NCBI GenBank assembly: GCA_029783825.1
Contig: JAREIK010002254.1
Location: 605,169-669,168, forward strand
Direction: 5' to 3'
From: Sapria himalayana
Lineage: Eukaryota; Streptophyta; Magnoliopsida; Malpighiales; Rafflesiaceae
Length of the DNA: 64,000 nucleotides
Shown here in pieces: positions 33,986-45,674 of the stretch. The notes beneath the pieces were generated by a model. That model ran no database searches and was not told where the DNA came from. It worked only from the letters and a program-made list of their open reading frames with translations. How positions within the stretch are numbered: position 1 is the stretch's first letter; each line of letters begins with the position of its first letter. The position numbers were made by a program, and so were the translations under genes.

Positions 33986-36900
33986 ACTTATAATATTTAA
34001 TTATATCATTCCTATATGTGAGCCAAGAAATCCTATAATAAACAGATTAGATGTAGGTTTGTATGATACTGATTATCCTAAGATCCTCAAAAGATCTAAT
34101 CAGAAGACTCATGCTCATAATTAGTTTGGTTATTCATTTTCTCTCTAATTCACTGCAATATATAAAAGAAATCAAAGTAGTTGAACTAGATTAAGCTTCA
34201 AAGTCATCATCGCTCAGTTATGTTTGCCTTGGATCTAATATGTCATATTTTTTGATACATTGATCAGTATGCCTCTTTAGGTATTCAATCCTACACACTC
34301 CTATATGTGTATAATTTTTTATAATATATATATATTATACCGATTCTTCATCGACAGCCCTAACATTTTTTTATATGTTAAAATAAATTCAAAATATAGA
34401 TATTTTTCTAGTTTTTTATTTTTTAGGTATTTGAGCTTGTGTCAAGACCATGAGAAAAAATATAGTTTTAGACTCTAACATTTTCGTAAGATTATCATCA
34501 ATATCTATATCTAAATCTATATTAATATCAGTATCATTATACACTCTATTAAGCATATTTTACTTTATGTTTTAAATAATTAATGAATATAAAAAAAATA
34601 TATCCAAATTCTGAAGAGGAAAGAGATAAAGCCTTAGCTCGTACCCCACAGCCATAGATAATTCATTAATTATTAATTATTTTTCTAACTTAAAATATTA
34701 AATTATATTGTTCATATATATAGACATAATAATCATATGATATGTAGGCTGGAAGTAAGTCTGAATAATATTATCCTAAGATCCTGCAAAATATAGTCAA
34801 AAAAATCATGATTTTAATTAATTTAACTATCTTTTTTTCCTAAATTATTGTGATATATGAAGAGGGTCAAAGAAGCTAGACTAAACCCAGCGTAGACCCT
34901 ACCACTCAATTAGGTTTATCTTGGATCTAATTTACAATATTTTTTGATGCATTAATCAACATGTATCTCAAGATGCTCAGTCTCATATGAACTCCTAAAT
35001 GTGTATATTTTTTTACAATATATACATTATACTAATTTTTCATCAACAACCCTACTATTTTTTTTATATGTTAAAGTGAGTCCAAATTATAAATATTTTT
35101 CTAATTTTTTATTTTTTAGATATTTGAGTTTGGGTCGACATTAATCTCATGAGAAAAAATATAATTTTGACCTCGGACATTTCCATAATATTAACATTAT
35201 TATCTATATCTACAACTATATTAATATCATTATCATTATACTCATTATTAGACATTTTTTTACTTAATATTTTAAATAATTTATGTATATTAAAAAAATA
35301 AATAAATAAAATACTCAAATTCTAAAGACGAGAAATAAAATCATAGCATGCACCCCGTAACCACAGATAATTCATTAATTATTAATTATTTTTTGACTTA
35401 TAATATTTAATTATATTGTTCTTATATATGGACATAGAAAATCTATGATAATCATACTATAAATAGGTCTGCATGATACTGAATATCTTAAAATTCTCAA
35501 AAAATCTAATCAAAAGACTAATAATCGTAATTAGTTTGGCTATATTTTTTTTTCCTCAATCATTGTGATTTATGAAAAGAGTCAAAAAAAACTAAACTAA
35601 ATTCAAATTCAAAGATTTTGCCGCTCAGTTAAGTTTGTATTAGATCTAATATACCATATTTTTTAGTATATTAAGTGGCATGTGCTTTAAGTGTTCAGTC
35701 TCACATGAAATCCAACATGTATATATTTTTTTATAATATATACATTGTGTCGATTCTTCAGGGACACCCCTCACATTTTTTTATATGTTAAAGTGATTCC
35801 AAACTACAAATATTTTTTCAATTTTTTATTTTTTAGACATTTAAATTTGAGTCGGCGTTGATCCTATGAGAGAAAACATTGTTTCGGCCTATAATATTTT
35901 CGTAATCTTATCTTTATCTACAACTACAACTATATTAATATCATTATCACTATATTCACTATTAGATTTTTTTTTACATTATGTTTTATATAAATATAAA
36001 AATAAATAAAAAAATCTAGTACACACCTCGCAACCATAGATAATTCATTAATTATTTTTCTAAATTATAATATTTAATTATATCATTTCTATGTTAAAGT
36101 GAATCCAAATTACAAATGTTCTTTCAGTTTTTTATTTTTTAAGCATTTAAATTTGAGTCGAAACCATGAGAAAACATAATTTTGGTCTCGATCCTTTTCA
36201 TATGAGTATCATTAATATCTATATTTAAATCTATAATAATATCATTATCATTATACTCACAATTCAACTTTTTTTACATTAGATATTAGATAATTTATGT
36301 ATATTAAAAAAACCAAAAAAAAAAATACTCAAATTCTCAAGAAGAGAAAGATAAAGCCGCAGCTCACATCCCGCAGCCGCGGGTAATTTATTGATTATTA
36401 TTTTTTTTTCTAGCTTACAATATTTAATTATATCATTCTTATATGTGGACCTATGAAGACTACGATAAATATGCAAAAAGTAAGTATGCATGATACTGAC
36501 TATCCTAAGATCTAAAATCTAATCAAAAGACTCTTGATTGAAATTAATTTGGTTATATAGATTTATCCTAAATCATTGTGGTATATGAGGAAGGTCAAAA
36601 AAATGAAATTAGATCCAGCATCAAAACTTTCACCACTCAGTAGAGTTTACTTTTGACCTAATATATCATATTTTTTGGTATATTGATTGACATACCTCCT
36701 TAGATGTTCAATCCCATATGTACTCTATATATATATATATATTTACAATATAGATAATATGTCAATTCTTCATCGGTACCCTTAATATTTTTTTATATGT
36801 TAAAGTGAGTCCGAATTATAATATTCTTTTAGTTTTAAATTTTTTTGGTACTTGAGTTTTAGTCAAGGTCATGATAAAAAATATAATTTTGATATCAAAT

Positions 36901-37115
36901 TTTTTAATAGGGTTATCATTATTATCTACATTTAAATTTATATTAATATCATTATCATTATACTCACTATTAGCTATTTTTTTAATTTTATGTTTTATAT
37001 AATTTATGTATATTAAAAAAACAAATAAAAAAATATCCAAATCTAAAGAGAAGAGAGTAAAATCGCAGCCTGCACCCCCTAGTCACAATAATTCATTAAT
37101 TATTAATTATTTTTA
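33284..37115 (-). repeat. tandem array of about 700-base units derived from a hAT transposase 5' end
   Basis: Six units with boundaries at the 'ctaacttataatatttaat' word: 33284, 33986, 34688, 35396, 36063 (short unit, 350 bases), 36413 to about 37115. Periods are 702, 702, 708, 667, 350 and about 700. Each unit runs on the minus strand from a short leader (aaagccgcagc, ccgcagcc) through the degenerate start and BED finger to about codon 197 of the transposase (KIY.LEKQ.IINEF), then jumps back to the next leader. All are heavily mutated and none codes. Confidence 0.82.
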
Positions 37116-37315
37116 TTGGGTTATGAGTCCCCAGGAATATGGCACCCGACCTACATGCTTCTTGATAACGATGAAATTTTTATATTGTGACTGGGTGGTC
37201 GGGTTTTTAATGGATCCAACCCGCACTACCAAATCCATGTAGCAATTCTAATATTTAATTATTAATTGGACATGGGGTTAGGTCATTTTAATGAACCCAA
37301 CCCATAATCCATAAC
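37116..37315. other. GC-richer patch of unknown origin
   Basis: Abrupt junction after the array. Contains 'gggttatgagtccccag', 'gactgggtggtcgggttttt' and 'aatgaacccaaccca'. Possibly a decayed element end; not recognised. Confidence 0.35.
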
Positions 37316-37323
37316 ATTTGGTG

Positions 37324-37759
37324 TAGATGTGTCAAATGGATCGGACCGAGCCGGACCAGACCAATCCAACCTAACTCATGTTTTGGTGGCCCAATCAGGT
37401 CATAGTGTCGTGCCCACCATGGCCCAGTACAATAATCATATCATGTCAAGCAAGACATAGCTTGAGAAGTGTCGGCCCAGCAAAGCCTCTTGGCCCAGAT
37501 AATACCCGAGTCAGGCCGAGGCAGAGCCAATTTTTTCAGCTTGATTAAAAAAAATACAACTTAACCCACGGGCCAGTTTACCATGCCGTCAAGCCAAGCA
37601 CATAGATTGTACCTCGGCATGAGGCACATATCATGCCGGCCCAGCACGCCAAAAACCGTGCCAAGGGTCAACCAGGCCCGGCCCATTTCATGGCTCCAAA
37701 CTAAACTAAGCACGGCTGAACTTAGCAGTGTCCGAACCGCCCGACCTTTGACACCTCTA
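37324..37759. mobile_element. hAT MITE
   Basis: 436 bases with termini TAGATGTGTCAAATGG and CGACCTTTGACACCTCTA. Target duplication ATTTGGTG / ATTCGATG (37316-37323, 37760-37767) matches at 6 of 8, both differences being transitions. Similar in size to the 440-base MITE at 45235. Confidence 0.75.
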
Positions 37760-37767
37760 ATTCGATG

Positions 37768-38268
37768 TCAGCCAAACTAGAGCTGGCCCTGGTGAACACT
37801 TTCACACGACAAGGTCAAGTTGAGCTTATCGTGGACTCGGCCCGACCCCTACGCGTGTCGGCTCGGGGCTCGGCGGGGGCAGCTGGCACACCACCACACA
37901 ACTTACTCGAACTGCCTGACCTCCACCACACTAAACTACAACCGCATTTGCACCACACTGCACCGCACCTACCCCACCCGAGAGGTTGAGGCCTGATAGC
38001 CCCAAACCTGAATTCCTACCCCAGACAGGCAACAACTTGGCACGGCCGACGGGTGATGACGGCACAGAGGCACGATGCCCAAAGCCCTAATTTTCTAAAA
38101 AATGATCAACCAGACCCAAACTGGCCTAAACTCGAGTGGATTTTGGTCTGTGGGCCCCTGCCAGGTCTGCCCTCCAAGAAACCATGTTATGCTTAGCACA
38201 GCACGACAGCCTAGTTGAGCCTGAAAAAAATGAGCCGGACCAACCTGGCAATGCCTGTTTGACAGCTA
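37768..38268. mobile_element. hAT terminal fragment (right end only)
   Basis: GC-richer stretch ending TTTGACAGCTATA, a decayed right terminus, with 'cctgaaaaaaatgagccgg' just inside it as in other family members. No left end was found, so it is truncated or rearranged. Confidence 0.5.
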
Positions 38269-38269
38269 T

Positions 38270-39095
38270 ATATGGGATAAATAAATTCATATGATTTTCA
38301 TAATAATAGAATATCAAAATTCTTATTATTATCATGTAATATGATAGAACAATAATCAATATTTAAATATCAATACAGTTCACTTTTATTCAATAGATTA
38401 CCATAATATTCTTATTATCATACTTAATATCATAATATAAAAACAAGTCAATTAATTTTTTTGAGAATTAATACTTCACATATGCATGTATACCTAGTTT
38501 ATGCACGTGAATATTTATGTAAAATATTTTCTACTCATTCCATAGTAATCATATGATCTACTCAAGTATCCAAATTATACAAAATTACAATGAAAGACCA
38601 ATATTTCAAATACAAGATTTCCATCTCAACAGTCATAGCACTAAATGCAGGATAACCTCTATACTAGCTAAACATATTACTAATATTATATATATACTAA
38701 ATATAATGTAAGTCATGGAAATGTACACTGACAAACACATTTGTTGTGTCATAAAATTTTCAAAATTTTTATAAATAAGATTTATTTCCCAATTTGAATC
38801 ATCAAAAATAAGCTCATCACACATACTATTGAGATAGTCAGATATCATGTTTTGATAGCCAGCACAAAATTCGAGTATCATGTAAGTGTAATTCCAATTA
38901 TGTCTAATATTCATTTAATATTTTTTCTTTTTTAGTCTCGCGGATAAACATAAGCTATTATTGTCTTCTAGGCATTCTAAAATATTTTAGTGAACTTATT
39001 TTTTTAGTGTAGGAAATATAATTTTCTATATTGCTTGTACAATGAGATTAATCACGTGATATATATATCTAACATAAAATATCTCACCAGACGAC
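38270..39095 (-). pseudogene. hAT transposase relic E, interrupted by elements D and C
   Basis: Minus-strand coding debris: C-terminal words near 38310-38400 (YLDTDYCSI equivalent) and an open 93-residue stretch (38633-38914) with WNYTYMILEFCAGYQNMISDYLNS. It stops at 39095 inside the GEIFHVRC-equivalent region, and the next part of the alignment resumes at 43201-43250, showing that about 4.1 kb (D plus C) was inserted. Confidence 0.8.
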
Positions 39096-40247
39096 GAAAG
39101 ATGTCAAATAGGTCAAGCAACCCAAGCACGGCTCGTGGCCTAGCCTATTTCAAAAATGCTTGGCCCAGCACGGCATAGATCAGAAACATGACTCAAGCAA
39201 GACTGGGCCACCCAATAGCACAATTCATGTCGTGCTGGGCCAGCATAAGTTATGCCTCATGTCAGGCTAGACACGACCTGTTTGCGTAGCCCAAAGACAC
39301 AATAAACCAGCCAAGGTGACTACCCAATGAAATCTCTGTCGGCAATCCAATTTATTTAAAATAATTAGCCAAGTGATTAATTGTAATTGGCGAGCCCATA
39401 AGTCAGCCACCTAGCTGCCATCATGCAATGTGGGTAATGGCGAAAATGCACAACCCATGCATCTTCGCCATTCGGCACGGTCGAGCACGATCGTGCACTC
39501 GACCATGCCCACCGTGTCGTGTTAAGCTGATGAACCACACCAATATGTCATGTCTGGCACAACATAGAAATTTAATGAAGTCATGCACGACACGGAATGG
39601 TGGCTAGAGGTGTCAAATAAATCGTGCCGAGCGGACCTAGCATAATTTTACGCTGCCCAACCATGCGACCTTGTCGGGCCTAGCACGACATAGTTACTGT
39701 ACCGTGTCGTGCCTGGTACAGCACGGTTTCTTCGAGCTAAGCCCGACATGGCCCGCTAGCACGGCTAGTTTTTTACCATGTCGAGTCAGGCACGTATGGG
39801 CTAATTTTAAAAAATATAAAAATTGTTTATTTATTTATTTATAATTTTTATGTAATTATAAAATATAAATTATATAATTTTTAAAAATTAATTAAATTAT
39901 AAATTATAAATTATAAATTTTTGAATAGTTATAAAATTTATTTTTTTTTATTTGCTTTAATTATATATTCATTATATTAGAATTATATTTTAGAATTTTT
40001 ATATGAAATTCTAAAATACAAAAATAAAATAAACACAAAATTTCTTTAACAAAAAAGATAAAGTTACTAAGTCAAACACTCAAACCAAAGCAAATACAAT
40101 ACAAATAAAAATAAGTACTAAACTTCAAAATCAAAAATCAGAATCAAGTATAACTCATGAGCATAAGTATAACTGTAACATAAGTGTCGATGACGATATG
40201 TCACAATCCTGTGGTCATCAACCATCAGGCATCAAGTAACAACCTCA

Positions 40248-42315
40248 TCAATCATCCATTAGCGTAACATTATTATCATCAACCTCAACATCAAAATTAC
40301 TATCACATGGATCATTATTAGTAATAAATTCCTCCATATTCGATGTAGTTCCAGTCTCAGCATGATCCTAGATGCTTAAGCTCGAATCCTCACCATCTTT
40401 CATGCATGTTAAAGCCTCAACAATATATGAACGTAATCTTAATCTCCTATCCGAAATCATATTCACTGCAACAGAAAAAATAAACTCTGAAACTATGCTT
40501 GAAACCGGATGAGTCAGTAGATCTCGTGTCATTTTTGATAGCACGGGAAAGATTGACTCGTATGATTTCCACAACTATAATATATCAATATTGTTAGTAT
40601 CAGAATATGATATGATTGAGTAGTAATCAGTATCTAAGTACCGAGACAGCTCACTCCTATTCAATAATCCATCCCGTCATTTTTTCCATGCTAACTGAAT
40701 GAAAAAAATCATTTCCAAATATGGTATTAATATCCATACTCACAGCATTACTACTACTACCACCATACTTAGTATCGTACTATGTGAAAATGTCCATCAA
40801 CTTCTCGTGAATGAACCCTTTAAGTAGGTCTTCCAGGTTCATGCACAAAAAAATATAAGTTAAAATATTATCTATCTCTTTCACTTTAACCATAAGGTCC
40901 ATGCATGCAGCGAGACAATAAAGAGATGGAATAGTGGACAAGTACTTTAAATACTTAGTTTCCATCTCTGTAACTATATGGCTAAGTATTGGGTCAGCTC
41001 GATACATCCTAAATATGCTACTAATATTGCATATGCACCTGAGTAAAATATAAGTAATGATAATATAAACCAATGAATACATGTTCGTCGTGTCATAAAA
41101 AATCTTCAGAAATTTCATAAATAAAATTCTTAAAGCCTAATCAATATTATCAATAATAAGTTTGTCACTCTTACTATTGACGTAGTCGAATATCACATGT
41201 TTGTATCCAATATATGACTCCAATATCAGATAAGTATAATTTCAATGATATCTCACATCTGATTGAAATTTCTTTTTTTTAAGATTCACTGACAAACAAA
41301 TGCTACCGAATTCCTATTGTATGCGAGGCATGCGAATGTATTTTTGTGAGTTACGTATATTTTTCAAAGCGGAGTAACACACATTCATCCCCGCTTGTAC
41401 AATCATATTAATCATGTGACACATGCATCTGACGTGAAAAATCTCTCCTAATGATCCGTCTCTAATATTTCTAACAAACATATTAATCACTACTTTATTA
41501 TTAGATGCGTTATCAAATATAATACTAAAAATTTTATTTTGTATTTATATTCTCTAAATATTTTCATCATACACTCAAAAATAGTCAGACTTTCATGAGG
41601 ATAAATAATCTCATGGAATCCTAATATTTTTTTATTTAGAGTTCATTTAGAATCTACATAATGAGCAGTGAAACATACATAAGATGCATCATCGTGACTA
41701 GTTCGAATATCGAACGTCATGGACACCACTCCACTATATGCTCTAAATTCATTAATTATTATTTATTTTTCTAACTTATAATATTTTAATATCATTTCTA
41801 GATGTGGACCTAGGAATCATATGATATAAAAATATATTTGCATGATACTTACTACCTTTGAATCTTTCGAAAATCTGATTGGAAGACCAATCAATGTGAT
41901 AAGTTTAACTGTCTTTCCTACCCAACTAGCTACGGTATATGAAGGGAATAAACTTTGAGACTGAACTGGATCCAGCCTCAAAAAATGCACTGCTAAGTTG
42001 AATTTGTTTAGGATCTAATACTCCATATTTTTTGGTACAAATTTCGGTAAGTCTCTTAAGGTGCCCAATCTCAAATACACTCTTACAAATTAAAATTTTC
42101 TTATAATATTTGCACTGTGCCATTTCTTTTCCATCATCCTTAATATTTTTTTGTTTTATTATATTAAAATGAGTCCAAACTACAGAAGTCCTAATTTTTT
42201 ATTTTTTAGATGTTTAGGTTGAGATGATCAGAGAAACTAAAATTTCAACAGCCTCAGACCTTTGTGTAAGATTTTCATTTTCTAAATTTAAATTAATTTC
42301 ATTAGTAATTATCAT
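40248..42315 (-). pseudogene. hAT transposase of element C
   Basis: Start codon equivalent at 42315 and stop at 40248, matching the A transposase along its whole length but with many stops and shifts. Recognisable parts: BED finger (MAQCKYYKKILICKS, HLKRLTEIC; the second finger Cys is Tyr), the central YLKYLSTIPSLYCLAACMD stretch (40780-41118), and the C-terminal domain (SSIVSEFIFS, RRLRLRSYIVEALTCMKD, 40368-40574). Clearly inactive and older than A and B. Confidence 0.9.
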
Positions 42316-42848
42316 TTTTTTGGTTTTTTTAGACAAGAGGATACATTATTTAGTAGGGAGAGTAAATGTGAAAAACTAATTATTTTTAAATATTATGTTA
42401 AAACTTGAGTGTTTCAGTTAACTAATTAAAAAAAAACAGAAATATATGTTAAGCAGTGTAAATGTAAAGCACGTGCACCACAAATCTAACTTCCAAATAC
42501 TAATGCAAACACCAACCAAAGTCGAGCCCAAATTGTGAACCCTAAAAAACCAAGCCAAAATCCCGATAAAAAGAATTTTAGGAGAGATTTGAGAGATAGT
42601 ATTGAGAATTTATATTTTTAAAAAATATAAAAATTAGAGTGAGGGGGGAAACTTTTATAGAATAATAATAATAATTTTTTAAAAAAAAAGTTTTTTTTTA
42701 TTTTTTTTATTAATTTATTGATTTTTTGGGGCAAAATCATATGAGTCGTCGGATTCTACCCCATAGCCATTGAAGGCGAAATCCATCGGCTAAAAATTCA
42801 AAATTTTTAATTTTTTTTTTAATTTTTTGAACCGTTGGGGATTTGGGA

Positions 42849-42863
42849 GGGGGGGGGGGGGGG
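42849..42863. repeat. 15-base G run
   Basis: Uninterrupted G15 in the leader of element C, where B has GGGGGCGGGGGGG (48205-48217). Prone to length change and to sequencing error. Confidence 0.8.
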
Positions 42864-45234
42864 TTGTGCAATCAGACTCGGGCGATTTCCAGATCCGTCA
42901 GGCTCAACCACTGGGGTGATTTCTTGGCTCATGCAGAGGTACCATACCAACGGGCCACAGTACCATGTCGTGCCTGGCCCGGCATGAGGCCCGAATGGCA
43001 TCGGCACAGTTCGTGCCATGAGCAGGCCAGGCACAAGCATGTGCATGAGAAATTCATGTGCCATGTCGACCCAGGCAAGGCTAAATCATGTCGTGCCTCG
43101 TGCCGGGCTAACCTAGCCCGTTTGACACTTCTAAAGGTGGCATGGCCATGCCTTAAAAAAATGAGTCCTACCAACACAACATGGCCATTTGACACATCTA
43201 CCAATAAATCATCACTAATAATCCTAATAAACATGACAAAATCAATTCCAGCATGTATCTTCTGATTAAATTTCAATTTGATTAAATTAACAAACTAAAT
43301 TTCAATCTGATTAAATTAAAAATTTCTGTCTGAATAAATTCATATTATATTATGAAACTTTCAATCTGATTAAATTTCTATCTCTACCAATATGAAGGAC
43401 ATTATAAAATATTTAAGATTAAAAAATTAATTTGAAATTAACAAACTAAAAAATACAATATAATGATCACTTTGACATCCAGCATATAGACTAGTCATGA
43501 TAATAATTCATTCACGTGCATCATCATCCATTATATCAATTCTAGAAAAAAATTAAACAAAAAAATTAAAATTTTATGATATCATTCTTGCTCAATACGG
43601 TCTCACCATATTTGAGTGTATAACATAGAACTTTATGGAATATGACATTCAAAATAAAATTTTTAATATTACATTTAATAAATCTTCAAATAATAGTGTC
43701 ATAATTAATATATTATCAGAACTATTAGAGACAAACCTTTAACTAATATTTTCATATTATGTGTACATATTTAACCTAATAATAAAAATAAGAATAAAAA
43801 TAATAAATTCTTTAAAATAATAAAAACATAATAAATTCTCTAAAATATCTTAATAAATCTAATAAATAATAAAAGTTTCATTCTATATTTATTAGTGTGA
43901 CTTAAAAAATTCCAAATGAATGTTATATACCATTGAAATTATACCTACCAAATATTAGATTTATACATTAACTACTAATACATAATAACCAACTATATTA
44001 ATAATAATAATAAACTTATTAGTGATGATTTAGACTGAGAGACAAATTTTATTTTTAAAATTTTTAATAATAATATTTGTTCATCTATGAGCACTCTCAT
44101 TATATACATTGTAATTATGTGCATATACAATATTAGCAATATATTTAACATATATAAAGAACACCCTAATTTTAGTGTCATGATTAATGAAATAAAAACT
44201 AAATTTTTAAAATATTAATCTTTTATTTTATCTTTTTATTGTTTAGTTATTTGTATGAGTCATATGACAAATAATACTAGTATGATAGTTTTAGCAAGTT
44301 TTCGAATACAAACATAAATATTTTATTTGAAAATGATGACTAACATTTAGTTAACTAAGAACAAATGATATGGTGATTTGTCGAATATGAGCGAATTATC
44401 TCAGTATTTAAATATCAATTACAATTATATCTTATCACATGATGACAATCATAATTTAAATATATTAAGTTTTTACAAAGCATACAAATCTATATATCTC
44501 ATACTATTTAAGATGAGAAGTAATGTTTTAACTTCTCTGAAATCTAACATAGTATTAAATTTTATTTTTTCTATGATCATAAATGTTATTTCAAATAGAA
44601 TATTCAAATCATAATCTAGAGGGGTCAAACGGGCCGGGCGGGCCAGACCCGGCCCGTTTTACTTGAGCACGGGCATGCTTTCGTGGCGGACCAGGCTCGG
44701 CACGGTTATTGTACCGTGGAGTACATGGCCCGGCACGGTTTAAAAAAACCGGGCCATGTAAAAAAAAATTTATACTTTATTGTTTTAATTTTTATTTTAA
44801 TTATATAAATTATTAAATTATATATAAAATTATAAATAATGTATAATATTATATATTTATAATATGAAAATTGTTAAATTTTATTAAAATTACAAAGTTA
44901 ATTTTTTTTATAATATAATATAAAATTAGTTTAAAATTTATTAGAATTATATAATAGAGTTATAAATTTTTAAATGAAAGATTAAAACAAAAAAAATAAA
45001 TAAATCAATAAATTATGCTAAAAAAAATTAAAAAGTAAAAAAAACATAAACAAATCAAATGAAAAATGACCAATCAGCCATTAGATACCGAAGGTCCGAA
45101 CCAAACAAATTAAAGTTTCAACGTAACGTATAAACAAAGTGTATAATCAATAAAAAATAAAACATAGAAATCAAAAAATTATAGATCATCATCAATCGTC
45201 AATCGGCATATCATGAGCATCATCAGCTGTAACA

Positions 45235-45674
45235 TAGAGGTGTCAACCGGGCAGGGCCTGCCCGGGCCGGCACAAGGCACGGCATGGTTCAGCCGTGCCT
45301 AGGCCGGCCCGACAAGGAAAATTTCGTGCCCAGGCCCATGTCGTGTCGTGCCTGACCCGACACGGCTCAGCCCGTGGCATGGCACACCGGCACGGGTTCG
45401 TCCCGTGTCGGGTGTCCCTTGAGCCCGACCCCGCGATGTCCCCTCCCACAAAAAAGACCACGGGTCGGGTCTGATTCGACCCGACCCGTGGTCCCCCGAA
45501 TTCCGAACCATTCGGACATCCAGCCCAGGCTGGCCGGGCAAGGCACGGCCTGCCATGCCTGCGGGCTATGTCGTGCCCGGCTATTTTAAACCGTGTCGTG
45601 CCCGGCCCAGCACGAAGGCACGCTCGTGCTCAAAAAAAACGGGCCGGGCCGGGCCGGCCCGTTTGACACCTCTA
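45235..45674. mobile_element. hAT MITE nested in the B transposase
   Basis: 440 bases, termini TAGAGGTGTCAACCGGG and CCCGTTTGACACCTCTA. Target duplication CTGTAACA / CCGCAACA (45227-45234, 45675-45682); the left copy differs by two C-to-T changes. Element A shows the uninterrupted coding sequence (ccgcaacatcaag, from 23333), confirming the insertion point. Confidence 0.93.
45456..45493. repeat. conserved subterminal hairpin (best copy)
   Basis: GACCACGGGTCGGGTC (45456-45471) and its exact inverse (45478-45493), a 16-base stem with a 6-base loop, inside the MITE. Confidence 0.88.

Larger units (their letters stand above)
39605..43133 (-). mobile_element. hAT element C, full length but decayed
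   Basis: 3529 bases, termini TAGAGGTGTCAAATAAA and CCCGTTTGACACTTCTA. Target duplication ATGGTGGC / AAGGTGGC (39597-39604, 43134-43141), 7 of 8. The same layout as A and B, with the transposase on the minus strand. Confidence 0.88.
39096..43200. mobile_element. hAT MITE D, split by element C
   Basis: Left end GAAAGATGTCAAATAGG at 39096 and right end ATTTGACACATCTA at 43200. Removing element C leaves about 570 bases. It inserted in relic E. Its target duplication is too decayed to claim. Confidence 0.65.

Noticed and set aside
33284..37115. Satellite DNA or CRISPR-like array
   Set aside because: Units of about 700 bases clearly derive from a hAT transposase 5' end, and there are no short repeats with unique spacers.
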